The notes: generated by a model from the letters alone, not told the origin. Numbered from the stretch's first letter, positions 25,603 to 33,927 are shown. The stretch is DNA of 55,535 bases from COE1 sp036310845 (GCA_036310845.1 JAXJRB010000131.1:1-55535); one strand, 5' to 3'. Numbers and translations: made by a program.

Positions 25603-26799
25603 ATGAATCAAAAGGCGTTTGAAAATATCATATCGTTTTATAAAGCTAATTATTCCAAAATAGAAAAGCAGGAATTGTATAAGTGGAAAGCGGTACAGAC
25701 TTTTCAGGATAATTGGGATATAGATGCAGAAGATTTTCATGGAATGCTCCAACACTCCTTGCATGATACATTAAATCTTATGTCAGCAGGTAATTACTAT
25801 CCCAGACGAATGATTTTATGGATGGCGGAAAAAGATGAAGATACTGTTCGAGCAATGTTCCGAGAGCTTTATGACCTGACTATAGATTTTAAGGTTAGAA
25901 TTGAAAATTTTCGTGAGACAGCAAAACTATTGGTGGAAATGTATAAAGAAAAAAATGTACATCATCATTATCAAGATGATAGAGCCATCATGGTATATTT
26001 GAATTTGAGGTATCCAGAAAAGTACTATTTCTACAAGTATACCATGTTTAAGGATTTTGTTGAAAGAATTGATTATGATGAGGCTCCCAAAAGCGGTGAG
26101 ATAGAAAATCTATTTAGGTTTGAAAGTCTTTGCAATTATATTCATAACTATATAATGCAGGACGAGGAATTACTCAAATTATATGAACCACGAAAAGAAA
26201 AGTATTATGACCCTGAGTATCATTTGCTGGTGCAGGATATTATTTACACGACATATTATGAAGCTGAACCTGAAATGCTTGAGCCAGTTCAGATTGTTAA
26301 GCCGACGCAGTTCAAGCATAAAGCGGTAAAACTGCCTATTGAGTTGAAGGGTGAGTTTATTGATTATGTGGAAAGAGAAAAGCGTTTAAAGCAGATTGGC
26401 GAACTGGGAGAGCAGTTTATCTTCTCGCAGGAGAGAGAAAAGGTAAAACAATATCATTTACCGAGCAATAAGAAAGTAGCATGGGTATCCAGAGATAAAG
26501 GCGATGGTTTAGGCTTTGATATTCTCTCTTATGATGCTGAAGGTAATGAGATGTATATCGAAGTAAAAACAACACTTGGAACAGAAGACTCCAGTTTCTT
26601 TGTTTCGGCAAATGAACTAGAAAAAAGCAAGTTATATACAGAAAATTATTATCTGTATAGGGTATACGAATTTGATATGAAAAATGTTCAGGGAAAGTAT
26701 TCAGTTAGAAAAGGCTCGTTGGAAGACCTTTGTATTGTACCTCAAACTTATTGGGTTGATTTGAAGGAGAAAAATGTAAATGAGGAGAGTGACAATTGA
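25603..26799 (+). CDS. DUF3883-domain protein, putative PD-(D/E)XK nuclease
   Basis: 398 aa from the ATG at 25603, which has AAGGAG upstream; a TTG at 25582 overlaps that site. The N-terminal two thirds are helical and unassigned. The C-terminal DUF3883 domain reads GELGEQFIFSQEREKV, then GLGFDILSYDAEGNEMYIEVKTT near 303-325. D306, E319 and K321 form a D-x(n)-E-x-K centre like Mrr-type nucleases. DUF3883 is common in defence islands. Lying 23 bases after the restriction enzyme gene, it probably belongs to the same transcript. Confidence 0.75.
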   Translation: MNQKAFENIISFYKANYSKIEKQELYKWKAVQTFQDNWDIDAEDFHGMLQHSLHDTLNLMSAGNYYPRRMILWMAEKDEDTVRAMFRELYDLTIDFKVRIENFRETAKLLVEMYKEKNVHHHYQDDRAIMVYLNLRYPEKYYFYKYTMFKDFVERIDYDEAPKSGEIENLFRFESLCNYIHNYIMQDEELLKLYEPRKEKYYDPEYHLLVQDIIYTTYYEAEPEMLEPVQIVKPTQFKHKAVKLPIELKGEFIDYVEREKRLKQIGELGEQFIFSQEREKVKQYHLPSNKKVAWVSRDKGDGLGFDILSYDAEGNEMYIEVKTTLGTEDSSFFVSANELEKSKLYTENYYLYRVYEFDMKNVQGKYSVRKGSLEDLCIVPQTYWVDLKEKNVNEESDN

Positions 26800-27223
26800 A
26801 TGGTCATATCCGATGGATATAGATAACATTTTGCTGGACGAAAGAATGCAGGATATAGGAATATATTACATTACAAGGAAGTTTGGCAATAATGTAAGTG
26901 ATTTGTATATTGGAAAGACCATATATAGCTTTGGGAGCAGATTGGAAAGTCATAGGTGGTTTTGGACAGATGATTACAGAGGAAGAAAAGAAGTTAGGCT
27001 TGGAACAATTGTAAAGCCTAAATATTTAAATAATGAAGAACTGTATCAATTGATTTCAGATGTTGAGGCTACATTGATTTACTTAATGAGTGATTCGCTG
27101 ATTCATAATAATAAATGCACTCTTTCATGTAATCCAAGCCAGCGAATTAAGATTACTAATATTGGGTATAGAGGTGATTTGCCGCCAGAAATGTATATTA
27201 AGGATGAAGATTGGATTGAATGA
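26780..27223 (+). CDS. GIY-YIG-like nuclease
   Basis: 147 aa, overlapping the DUF3883 gene by 20 bases. GIY at 27-29 and YIG at 43-45 are separated by 13 residues. They are followed by R54, H58 and a Glu (E96, in DVEATLIYLM), the expected GIY-YIG metal-site order. There is no fused domain. Together with the restriction enzyme and DUF3883 gene it may be an accessory nuclease. A later start at 26813 is possible but would lack a ribosome site. Confidence 0.65.
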   Translation: MRRVTIEWSYPMDIDNILLDERMQDIGIYYITRKFGNNVSDLYIGKTIYSFGSRLESHRWFWTDDYRGRKEVRLGTIVKPKYLNNEELYQLISDVEATLIYLMSDSLIHNNKCTLSCNPSQRIKITNIGYRGDLPPEMYIKDEDWIE

Positions 27224-27867
27224 TGAAGAAGGTATTCAGTTTAGAAGAGATTAAGAAAAGTCAAAAAATGAATCTGATAGATGGTACATACACTCATATA
27301 AGGGCGTATCATGCATGCCGACCTATTTCTATAGATGATTATTTGCGAAACGGAATAAGACCAATATCTTATGAGTCTGCATTGGATCAAGTTAAGAGCA
27401 GAGTTGTATGTGAATGGGTATCTGAAAATACTGCAGTTGAGAAATTAAACGAAGAGTGGAATGATTTTGATGATATTCATAAAAAGGTTTGGTTAGAAAT
27501 GAACAAGAACTTGCTTTTGAATGGAGCAAGTCATTATCTGATTTATGGAAGTGAGTTTATTAATGCATTAGCGATGCAACTTGGGTGTAGGAGCAGATTG
27601 AAGAATATTGGAGTTCCCACAATATTTCATTGCGATATTCCGATTGAAGATATACCAGAAAAAATTTTAGAGGATATTCAGTATTCATTCAATAAGGGAT
27701 ATACCAATGAATATGGATTTTCAGTGCAGATGTTGGATGCGAATAATATTGTAGATTATGAGCATCCGATACAAAGAATTCCAGACCCTTATGGTGGTTC
27801 TTATAGACCAAATTATGCAGAACTGAGAGACTTGGGATTTATAACTCCGAAGTCTGTTAAGATGTAA
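27220..27867 (+). CDS. Unknown protein, possibly ADP-ribosyltransferase-like
   Basis: 215 aa. It starts in an ATGA overlap with the preceding stop, so it is translationally coupled. The N-terminal YHACRPISIDDYLRNGIRP has the H-x(n)-I-x2-G-I/L pattern of ADP-ribosyltransferase-like folds (KptA, DarT, RES-like). The middle ASHYLIYGSEFINALAMQL could supply a Y-G-S strand and helix. No exact family is recognised, so this is a weak inference. Last gene of the MmeI-like operon. A hairpin with T-run follows at 27952-27984. Confidence 0.5.
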   Translation: MMKKVFSLEEIKKSQKMNLIDGTYTHIRAYHACRPISIDDYLRNGIRPISYESALDQVKSRVVCEWVSENTAVEKLNEEWNDFDDIHKKVWLEMNKNLLLNGASHYLIYGSEFINALAMQLGCRSRLKNIGVPTIFHCDIPIEDIPEKILEDIQYSFNKGYTNEYGFSVQMLDANNIVDYEHPIQRIPDPYGGSYRPNYAELRDLGFITPKSVKM

Positions 27868-28216
27868 TTGGGGGTATTTACTAGCTGGATATAAAGAAAA
27901 ATAGCTGATAACTGATAAATGGAAGTGTGTTAATTTTAAATAATGTGAAGAGATACTGACTAATATTGTTGGTATCCTTTTTTATTTTGTAGAAAGTTAT
28001 AGCTGGCTTGTACAAATAAAATTTTTCGGTGTTCTTGGCAATTCTGATTACTAGAAATAGATAGCAAGGTTGATTAAAGTCATGATGACTTTGATTGAAG
28101 TATGGAATCGAAAAATATACAATTGTCCAGCGAAGATTGATTATTCAAAATCCGCAGACTAACTCAAATGTTTACATTTCAGATTAATCTTTATATGAAA
28201 AGCAAACGCTTTTTTT
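27868..28216. other. Intergenic stretch with terminator, palindrome and a broken short frame
   Basis: GATAC/GTATC with a T-run at 27952-27984 is a probable terminator for the MmeI-like operon. AAAGTCATGATGACTTT at 28076-28092 is a perfect palindrome that could be an operator. A short frame from the ATG at 28102 runs through a TGA at 28138 to 28227. It reads MESKNIQLSSED, then LFKIRRLTQMFTFQ, and looks like another decayed gene. Confidence 0.4.
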
Positions 28217-28548
28217 ATGAGGCATAACAAAACCTACATTGAGGCAGTTAAAAATTTGCAGAAGGGAGAAGTGAATAAGGATGTCAATCAGGAGTAGTGA
28301 ATGGAAATGATGAGTTTCTTTGGGTAATGAATTTATCTGGTGACATTACGGATATATCTGCAAAGTATAGAATTCGTGGATATGACAAGGCATATGTAGA
28401 TTCTTTAAAGGATGATAGTAATTTCAATATTGTAGCACGAATGCTGATTCCTCTGGAGGAGTGTAAACGTTATTGTGAGGAAGAAGCCCATAGGATATAT
28501 AAGAAGAATAATTGGAAACCTATTACATTGAAGATTTCAATTTTATAA
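28217..28548 (+). pseudogene. Remnants of one or two small genes
   Basis: The ATG at 28217 overlaps the end of the preceding broken frame (TATGAGGCATAA) and gives 26 residues (MRHNKTYIEAVKNLQKG...). A second frame, open from upstream and usable from the GTG at 28297, gives 83 residues (NGNDEFLWVMNLSGDITD...ISIL). Neither has a convincing ribosome site or known domain. The shift between frames suggests decay. A terminator follows at 28561. Confidence 0.3.
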
Positions 28549-28560
28549 TAAGATGTCGGA

Positions 28561-28588
28561 GAGCTGAGTGTAATGCTTGGCTCTTTTC
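28561..28588 (+). terminator. Rho-independent terminator
   Basis: GAGCTGAG (28561-28568) pairs with CTTGGCTC (28576-28583), with two G-U pairs, followed by TTTTCT. Confidence 0.65.
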
Positions 28589-28652
28589 TATTTGATTTAA
28601 ATATTAGGTATTTCATGTTATAATATAAATAAAAACCATTTTGGAGATAAAG

Positions 28653-29552
28653 ATGAAATGCGAGCAGGAATTTGCAAAATTACTATTTAGAAATGCAATA
28701 ATATTTATTGATGCTGCGATAGGCTATATAAATAAGGAGTTTGATAAATATGAAAATATGATGTAAGCTATTGTAAATTTGCAACTGGCTATGGAGTTAG
28801 CCCTAAAATCGTCTGTTGTATCATATTGTGGAATAAGAACTGTTTTAGTAAGTAAGCAGAGTGGTTTGTCTGATTCAGAAATTGAGGAGTTATATAATGC
28901 GAATAGGTTGAAAGTATGAGAATTTGATGATATTAAGAATTTTACAAAAGGAAAAAAGCATTTATATAATTTTGAACGTAAAGAATATCAGTATATGGAG
29001 ACGTTTAGAAAGTATAGAAATTGTGTTTTGCATTCGTCTTATGTTTTTAGTGAGCAGGAAAGAAACGATGCTGAAAAGGATATTATGTATGCACTGATAC
29101 ATATTTTGGGTATTTTGATGAGTGGAGAGAATACAGAGGACAGACAATTTATGCAAGAATATTTAAATCATAGTCAGTATGCTCTTTTATTAAAGAATCT
29201 AATTTATAATCATAAAATGTACATTTTTTTGAAAAAAGAATACGAAGATTTATATACATGCCCATATTGCTCTACTAGAACGATGACAATTGAGTATAAA
29301 TGTGCAAGATGCTTTAATGTATTTTCAGATAGACATTTTTTGGGATATGTTAATTGTGGTTATTGTGGAGAAGAAATGGTAATTTGCGACGCTGTTAATA
29401 TTGAATAAAACAATAATTACATGAGAGGTTACTGTCTTAATTGCGATAATGATACAACTGTATATAAATGCCCTAAGTGTGGACAACTTATAAATGCAGA
29501 ATTATTTGATATAAAAAAATGTCATGAGGGATTTTGCTCTATTTTTGAGTGA
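28653..29552 (+). pseudogene. HEPN-like / zinc-ribbon gene with three in-frame stops
   Basis: From the ATG at 28653 (TTTGGAG upstream) one frame of 299 codons runs to 29552. It is interrupted by TAA at 28764, TGA at 28917 and TAA at 29406, with no frameshift. The N-terminal 130 codons look like a HEPN helical bundle: LQLAMELALKSSV helix, then RKYRNCVLHSSY, which contains R-x4-H. The C-terminal part has three zinc-ribbon CxxC pairs (CPYCSTRTMT, CARCFNVF, CGYCGEEM) and, after the last stop, a further CLNCDND...CPKCG ribbon. HEPN domains are often RNases in defence and toxin systems. A 137-aa piece from 28995 could still be made, but the gene is decayed. Confidence 0.5.
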
Positions 29553-29631
29553 TTTAGCATTTGTGAAGAAGTTGTAAAAGTGGGGCATTGAAGAGAGGTA
29601 TTTGGGGGAAGTTACTTTTGGAGGAAGGAAA

Positions 29632-30456
29632 ATGATTTTAGATTATAGTCAATATAATAAATATAAGGGTGAAGATGGAATTGTTAATTTTGAATATGTA
29701 AATAATACGTTAGACAAATTAAAAGAGATAAAGGGGATTTGTCCATTTTGTAAAGAAAAAATAGAGAATAGGATTTATTATAAACAAAACAATAAAATTA
29801 CTTGGTGTTCGGCGGTAGAGTATGAAACTGTTGTGCAATGTACAAGATGTGGATGGTGGGAACATTCATATACTTTTTCGAGTGATGATATAGATGAAGG
29901 GTTAAGGGCAACATCAACAGAATTAACGCAAGCAATTTTGAGGTCTTACGATATTGCTTCTAAGAATGTTCCGATTGAAGTTTTAAATAGATATATAGCC
30001 CAAAAACCTGAAAAAATATATGGAATTAATGATAAAAAAATGGAGGAGTTAGTTGCAAGTGTATTTAAGGATTTTATGGATTGTGAGATAAAATTGGTAG
30101 GAAAATCACATGATGGTGGAAAAGACTTAATATTACTAAATGGAGAAAATCAAACCTTTGTTCAAGTGAAGAGAAGAACGCAAGCTAATAAAGTAGAAGG
30201 TGTGTCTTGTATAAGAGATTTAATAGGGGCATCTATTATTGGAGATGCGAAAGCATGTATTTTTGTAACAACAGCAAATCATTTCTCTAAGCCTGCACAG
30301 GATGCAGCAAAAAAGGTAGTGGAGAAAAATATATTAGATAGTTTTGAATTAATTGACTATCAAAGATTTGTTGATATGTTGAATTTACAAAGGGAAAGTT
30401 ATCCGAAAGAGTGGGAGAGTTTATTAAGAATAAAAGACAATGGAAATATTATTTGA
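29632..30456 (+). CDS. Mrr-like restriction endonuclease with N-terminal zinc finger
   Basis: 274 aa from the ATG at 29632, supported by GGAGGAAGGA; a TTG at 29602 is weaker. CPFC at 37-40 and C70/C73 (CTRC) form a zinc finger around WCSAVEYETVVQ. The C-terminal half is an Mrr/PD-(D/E)XK nuclease: E139 in MEELVASVF, SHDGGKDLILL with D165, and FVQVK at 176-180 (Q-x-K). The IFVTTANHFS strand follows. Mrr-like enzymes cut modified or foreign DNA. It lies alone between decayed HEPN gene and the next unknown gene and looks intact. Confidence 0.8.
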   Translation: MILDYSQYNKYKGEDGIVNFEYVNNTLDKLKEIKGICPFCKEKIENRIYYKQNNKITWCSAVEYETVVQCTRCGWWEHSYTFSSDDIDEGLRATSTELTQAILRSYDIASKNVPIEVLNRYIAQKPEKIYGINDKKMEELVASVFKDFMDCEIKLVGKSHDGGKDLILLNGENQTFVQVKRRTQANKVEGVSCIRDLIGASIIGDAKACIFVTTANHFSKPAQDAAKKVVEKNILDSFELIDYQRFVDMLNLQRESYPKEWESLLRIKDNGNII

Positions 30457-30635
30457 GTAAATTTGGCTGGAGTTTACAGTTTAGTTTGTGTTGGTTAAGG
30501 ATGCGAAATTGATATATTTATTGCTATGGATATGATACAATAGAAAAGAGCAGCAATCTTGTAGAATGTAAATAGTTTGTGTAAATAAATTATAGACATA
30601 TGATTGTAAAAGTATAATGTTTTAGTGGAGGGATA

Positions 30636-31478
30636 ATGTCAGAAAGAGCGTATAGTGAAGAACTGAATGAAGAAATGAGTGCTTTTAAAGCACATAAATA
30701 TTCGCTGGAAGGTAAATTAAAAAGTGCTAAGGCATTTCATTGTCATGACCCATATTGTGGAATAAAATTAACATGTTCGAATTGGGCAGTAAAAGATGCT
30801 AAACGTATATATTTTACACCATCAAACAGAGATGATTTACATTCAATTGCGTGTTCTACAGTTTCGGGTGATGAGGAAAAACGTCAGGTTGAAGTTGAAA
30901 CAGAGCAAGGAAAGCTTACAATTAGTAAAAATGGAATCATTGCAATGAGAAAGGCAACTAATAAATCCAAGACTAACCATAGTAATGAGCATGGTGTTGA
31001 AGATGTTGATGTTGTAACAGGTGAGCGAAGAAATAATGTAACTAAGGATAAAAAGGGTACTGAAAGTAGAAATGTTTCATCAATAAAAACATACATAAAT
31101 TTTTATTGTGATGATGACGTTGATAATAATGTATGTAATATTAGAGTAGATGGAGAATTAATTAGTCTGAATACTTTGTTTGTTGATGTAAAGGAAGAAA
31201 TACTAGTAGGTGTAAATCGTATTTTCTTTGGTAATGCAATAGTTACAACGCCAGTATTTAATGATAAATTAGTAGCATTTGAATTTGTTGATGCAGATAA
31301 ACCAATTGTGTACACAAATAAAGAAATGCTTTTAACTAGAATTAATTCAAAAGTATTGAATCAATATTTAGATAAAGGTGTAGAGTGTCAATTCTTTTTT
31401 AGAGGTAGTATAGGGCAGGATGGAAAATTTGTAAGTTTTAATGGAAAAAATTATTGTGATTTATACATTATGGAATAG
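30636..31478 (+). CDS. Hypothetical protein, 280 aa
   Basis: A good GGAGGG site precedes the ATG at 30636. N-terminal region contains AFHCHDPYCGIKLTCSNW, a His/Cys cluster (H-C-H-x3-C-x5-C) that could bind zinc. A Lys/Asn-rich linker follows around residues 105-145. The C-terminal half consists of predicted beta strands (TYINFYCDDDVDNNVCNIRV...). No family recognised. Such a zinc-binding N-terminus plus beta-rich domain occurs in several defence-island proteins of unknown role. About 180 bases of AT-rich spacer precede it. Confidence 0.6.
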   Translation: MSERAYSEELNEEMSAFKAHKYSLEGKLKSAKAFHCHDPYCGIKLTCSNWAVKDAKRIYFTPSNRDDLHSIACSTVSGDEEKRQVEVETEQGKLTISKNGIIAMRKATNKSKTNHSNEHGVEDVDVVTGERRNNVTKDKKGTESRNVSSIKTYINFYCDDDVDNNVCNIRVDGELISLNTLFVDVKEEILVGVNRIFFGNAIVTTPVFNDKLVAFEFVDADKPIVYTNKEMLLTRINSKVLNQYLDKGVECQFFFRGSIGQDGKFVSFNGKNYCDLYIME

Positions 31479-31506
31479 CAAACATATAAGTAGATGGAGG
31501 TGGATA

Positions 31507-31713
31507 ATGAACTTTTTAGACATATTTAAGAAAAATACTACAGTTGATTCAACAGGAATTTTATCTGAGCCAGGTGATAAACTTGAGGCTAGAGTTACAA
31601 ATTCTAATAGAAAAGTTGTTAAAATACAGAAAGATAATGGGAATTCAAAGTATAGTGCAACTCAGTACCCGAATGGTACAGTTGTGGAAACGAAAGTGAC
31701 TAAACGAAAGTAA
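31507..31713 (+). CDS. Small basic hypothetical protein, 68 aa
   Basis: The ATG at 31507 follows GATGGAGG at 31494-31501. An in-frame extension to 31441 lies inside the preceding gene and is unlikely. Sequence MNFLDIFKKNTTVDSTGIL, then strands ending VVETKVTKRK. It is Lys/Thr-rich with no membrane segment. It lies 28 bases after the 280-aa gene and may be its partner. Function unknown. Confidence 0.45.
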   Translation: MNFLDIFKKNTTVDSTGILSEPGDKLEARVTNSNRKVVKIQKDNGNSKYSATQYPNGTVVETKVTKRK

Positions 31714-31791
31714 TTTAATATATTAGAGGTTTGCAATGTATTCTGTATAGGTAAAGAATACTAATGTAGTGTATTTTCTTTATAATACACA

Positions 31792-31819
31792 TTGAAATTA
31801 GTCATAATTATGGTATAAT
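31792..31819 (+). promoter_or_regulatory. Promoter of the toxin-antitoxin operon
   Basis: TTGAAA at 31792-31797 and TATAAT at 31814-31819 are spaced 16 bases apart, 27 bases before the antitoxin start. The direct AATTAGTCATAATTATGG context may hold an autoregulatory operator. Confidence 0.6.
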
Positions 31820-31845
31820 TAATCCACAGTTAGGAGGTGTTACTT

Positions 31846-32106
31846 ATGCCACAAATTATTCCAATTAAAGATTTAAAGAATACATCAGAGATTTCTGATA
31901 TGTGTCACAGAGCAGAAGAACCTATCTATATTACTAAAAATGGTTATGGCGATATGGTTATTATGAGTATGGAGATTTATGAGTCTACCATGAAACAGCT
32001 TGCTATGTATAGGGATATTGAAATTTCTGAAAAGCAGATTGAAGCAGGTCAGGTAAAAGATGCCAGAACAGCACTCAGGGAAACGAGGGCAAAGTATGGA
32101 TTATAA
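31846..32106 (+). CDS. Type II antitoxin, Phd/YefM family
   Basis: 86 aa from the ATG at 31846 (TTAGGAGGTG at 31830-31839). It opens MPQIIPIKDLKNTSEISDMC and continues EEPIYITKNGYGDMVIMSMEIYE, the Phd/YefM DNA-binding domain signature (x-P-I-x-I-T-K-N-G). The C-terminal QLAMYRDIEISEKQIEAGQ and KDARTAL wrap the toxin. It should repress its own promoter with the toxin as co-repressor. It overlaps the toxin gene by 11 bases. Confidence 0.88.
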   Translation: MPQIIPIKDLKNTSEISDMCHRAEEPIYITKNGYGDMVIMSMEIYESTMKQLAMYRDIEISEKQIEAGQVKDARTALRETRAKYGL

Positions 32107-32407
32107 ATTAGTTATTTCAGAGCATGCAGATGAATTGCTTGATAATTTAGTATATTACTTGTTATATCGGCTGAAAAGTGAGCAGGCTGCGAGACATCTG
32201 TTAGATGGCATTGATGGTATTTATGGCAGGCTGGAAACAAATCCTTTTCATTTTCCACTCAGCAGAAATGCTTATTTGGCGAATAAGGGCTACCACGAAG
32301 CAGTTGTTCCACAGATGGACTACATTGTCATTTTTGATGTAAGGGAAGATACTGTAAATGTTGTTGGTGTTTTTCATCAATTGGAAAACTATCAAAGTAA
32401 GTTATAA
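32096..32407 (+). CDS. Type II toxin, RelE/ParE superfamily
   Basis: 103 aa from the ATG at 32096, inside the antitoxin's last codons (ATGGATTATAA). The fold is visible as MDYKLVISEHADELLDNLVYY, a long helix with LKSEQAARHLLDGIDGIYGRL, then strands with PLSRNAYLANKGYHEA and YIVIFDVREDTVNVVGVFH. This is the plasmid-stabilisation/RelE pattern; the final F-H strand suits RelE-type mRNA interferases. Whether it cuts mRNA or poisons gyrase (ParE) is not clear from sequence. Confidence 0.88.
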   Translation: MDYKLVISEHADELLDNLVYYLLYRLKSEQAARHLLDGIDGIYGRLETNPFHFPLSRNAYLANKGYHEAVVPQMDYIVIFDVREDTVNVVGVFHQLENYQSKL

Positions 32408-33045
32408 AGGGATAATGTAATATTGTTGAAAACATCAAGCTACTTTTCACAATACGAAGTTTTATTGGTTAAATGGTAGGTAACTGACAGATTTTGTATT
32501 GATTGCACTGGTCGGGGGTAGTAATGGATGCTTTTGCTTCGTGGCTGTTTTGGTAGAGGTATATGCTCCGAGCCTATTAGGGGCATAGAGGCAACTGTTC
32601 CGAGCCCGTATATTTGGAGGTCTTTGTTCTGCACAAGCGACTAGACAGCGAAGTTGGCAAAGATGAACGAATAAGCTATGAGTGCAGAATAAAATGAAGA
32701 GACAGATTCTTGTATGCAAGAGATTCTGTCTCTTTGTTGCATTCTATAAGAATGTAAACAACACTGAGAAGTAGCGAAGTGATTCGAGGTGCTAATTGCA
32801 GGTGCTTATAGCGTGGAAGATGGCATGTCAGCCAAACGAACCATGAGGAAACACGAAGTGTTTTCGAGTGGCGTTGTGCTATGAGTGGAACGAATCCTGT
32901 AGATTTTGTTTTAGATAAAATAATAAGTCAATTTTGGGAAAGTATTGCATTAGTGACAACCGGGAATATAGAGCATTTAAAACAGAATATGATAAGATAC
33001 CAATAGATAAAAATAATAGAATTAGCACGGGGGAGCAGTGGAAAA
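32408..33045. other. 638-base gene-free region, candidate structured RNA
   Basis: No credible gene is present. The segment about 32500-32960 is less AT-rich than its surroundings and full of small stems. TTCTGCAC (about 32626-32633) and GTGCAGAA (about 32682-32689) could close a domain. TGGC/GCCA pair near 32820-32836, and GGAAACAC/GTGTTTTC pair near 32850-32867 with GAA loops. The phrase CCGAGCC occurs twice (about 32569 and 32600). A strong terminator lies at 32697-32735. The pattern suggests one or two small RNAs, but I cannot place it in a known family. Confidence 0.35.
32697..32737 (+). terminator. Strong rho-independent terminator
   Basis: AAGAGACAGATTCTTG (32697-32712) pairs with CAAGAGATTCTGTCTCTTT (32717-32735) with a small bulge, ending in CTCTTTGTT. 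It may end transcripts of the toxin-antitoxin operon or of a small RNA. Confidence 0.7.
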
Positions 33046-33768
33046 GTGGATAATATATATGAATACACAAAAATACGAGACAATATTTGGCAAATTGAAG
33101 AAGATAATAGTGTATGTTGTACCCTCGTCAAAGGAAGAGAGATGGCGGTTTTAATAGATACAGGGTATGGAGTGAGAAATTTGCGGGAGTTTGTAGAAAA
33201 GAATATTACAACTCCATATATTGTGATAAACAGTCATGGTCATCCCGATCATATTGGAGGGAATCACTGGTTTGATATAGTTTATTCATTGAAGCGAGAG
33301 TGGGATGTAATCAAGTACTTTGAAGAGAACAAAACAAAAGTATATGAAGAAAGAGAGATACAGATAGGACAACATATTTCCTTGGGGGATTTGAATATTG
33401 AGATAGTATCTTTAGTTGGACATACTTGCGGTTCGATAGGAGTTCTGATACGAGAAGAAGGTATTCTGGTTGCAGGGGATGCACTAAATGAAGGACTATG
33501 GTTATTTAATTATGGCTCATTATCAATGGGAAAATTATATAAGTCGATAAAGGCGACGATGGAATTAGAATTTTCGACATATCTTTGCGGACATAGTACG
33601 AAAGAATATAAGAAAGAAAAATTGATTTCGCATATTAAGAATATTGAAAATTTGAAGATAGATAATTGTACCAAACAAGATACAATTGGATTTGAAACTT
33701 ATTGCAGTAAATATGAAGATAGTAACGGGAAATCAGAAATCATATTTACAATAGATAAAATTGATTAA
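33046..33768 (+). CDS. MBL-fold metal-dependent hydrolase
   Basis: 240 aa from a GTG at 33046 with GGGGGAG nine bases upstream. The metallo-beta-lactamase motif SHGHPDHIGG (H-x-H-x-D-H) lies near residues 64-73, a second His in GHTCGS near 125, an Asp in VAGDAL near 145, and a last His in CGHSTKEY near 185. The group contains glyoxalase II-like thioesterases, lactonases and nuclease-like enzymes. Substrate cannot be read here. It lies between the gene-free region and the arsR operon. Confidence 0.85.
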   Translation: MDNIYEYTKIRDNIWQIEEDNSVCCTLVKGREMAVLIDTGYGVRNLREFVEKNITTPYIVINSHGHPDHIGGNHWFDIVYSLKREWDVIKYFEENKTKVYEEREIQIGQHISLGDLNIEIVSLVGHTCGSIGVLIREEGILVAGDALNEGLWLFNYGSLSMGKLYKSIKATMELEFSTYLCGHSTKEYKKEKLISHIKNIENLKIDNCTKQDTIGFETYCSKYEDSNGKSEIIFTIDKID

Positions 33769-33814
33769 ATAGTGGTACAGAGATGTATTGAGCTTATAGT
33801 GATAAAAATAAACT

Positions 33815-33855
33815 AGGCAATGATATGTTTTGATAATATGTCATTGCCTGATTTG
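33815..33855 (+). terminator. Hairpin after the MBL gene
   Basis: AGGCAATGA (33815-33823) pairs with TCATTGCCT (33841-33849), with extra TAT/ATA pairs inside. The following GATTTGTTG is a poor T-tail, so termination strength is uncertain. Confidence 0.5.
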
Positions 33856-33886
33856 TTGTATGCCTACCGATAAATGTTTAAATATA

Positions 33887-33927
33887 TTGACAAATATCTA
33901 TATATAAACTACTATCGCATATAGATA
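33887..33927 (+). promoter_or_regulatory. Promoter and operator of the arsR/C_GCAxxG_C_C operon
   Basis: TTGACA (33887-33892) and TACTAT (33910-33915) with a 17-base spacer. The inverted repeat TATCTATAT (33895-33903) / ATATAGATA (33919-33927) flanks the -10 box, as expected for self-repression by the ArsR protein. Confidence 0.65.

Noticed and set aside
28764..29408. Stop codons in the HEPN/zinc-ribbon gene as programmed recoding (selenocysteine or pyrrolysine)
   Set aside because: Two of the three are TAA and one TGA, no recoding element was seen and neighbouring genes also carry lesions; decay is simpler.
20818..33045. Integrative element or prophage
   Set aside because: No integrase, recombinase, phage structural or conjugation gene and no duplicated attachment site was seen, so only the neutral term island is used.
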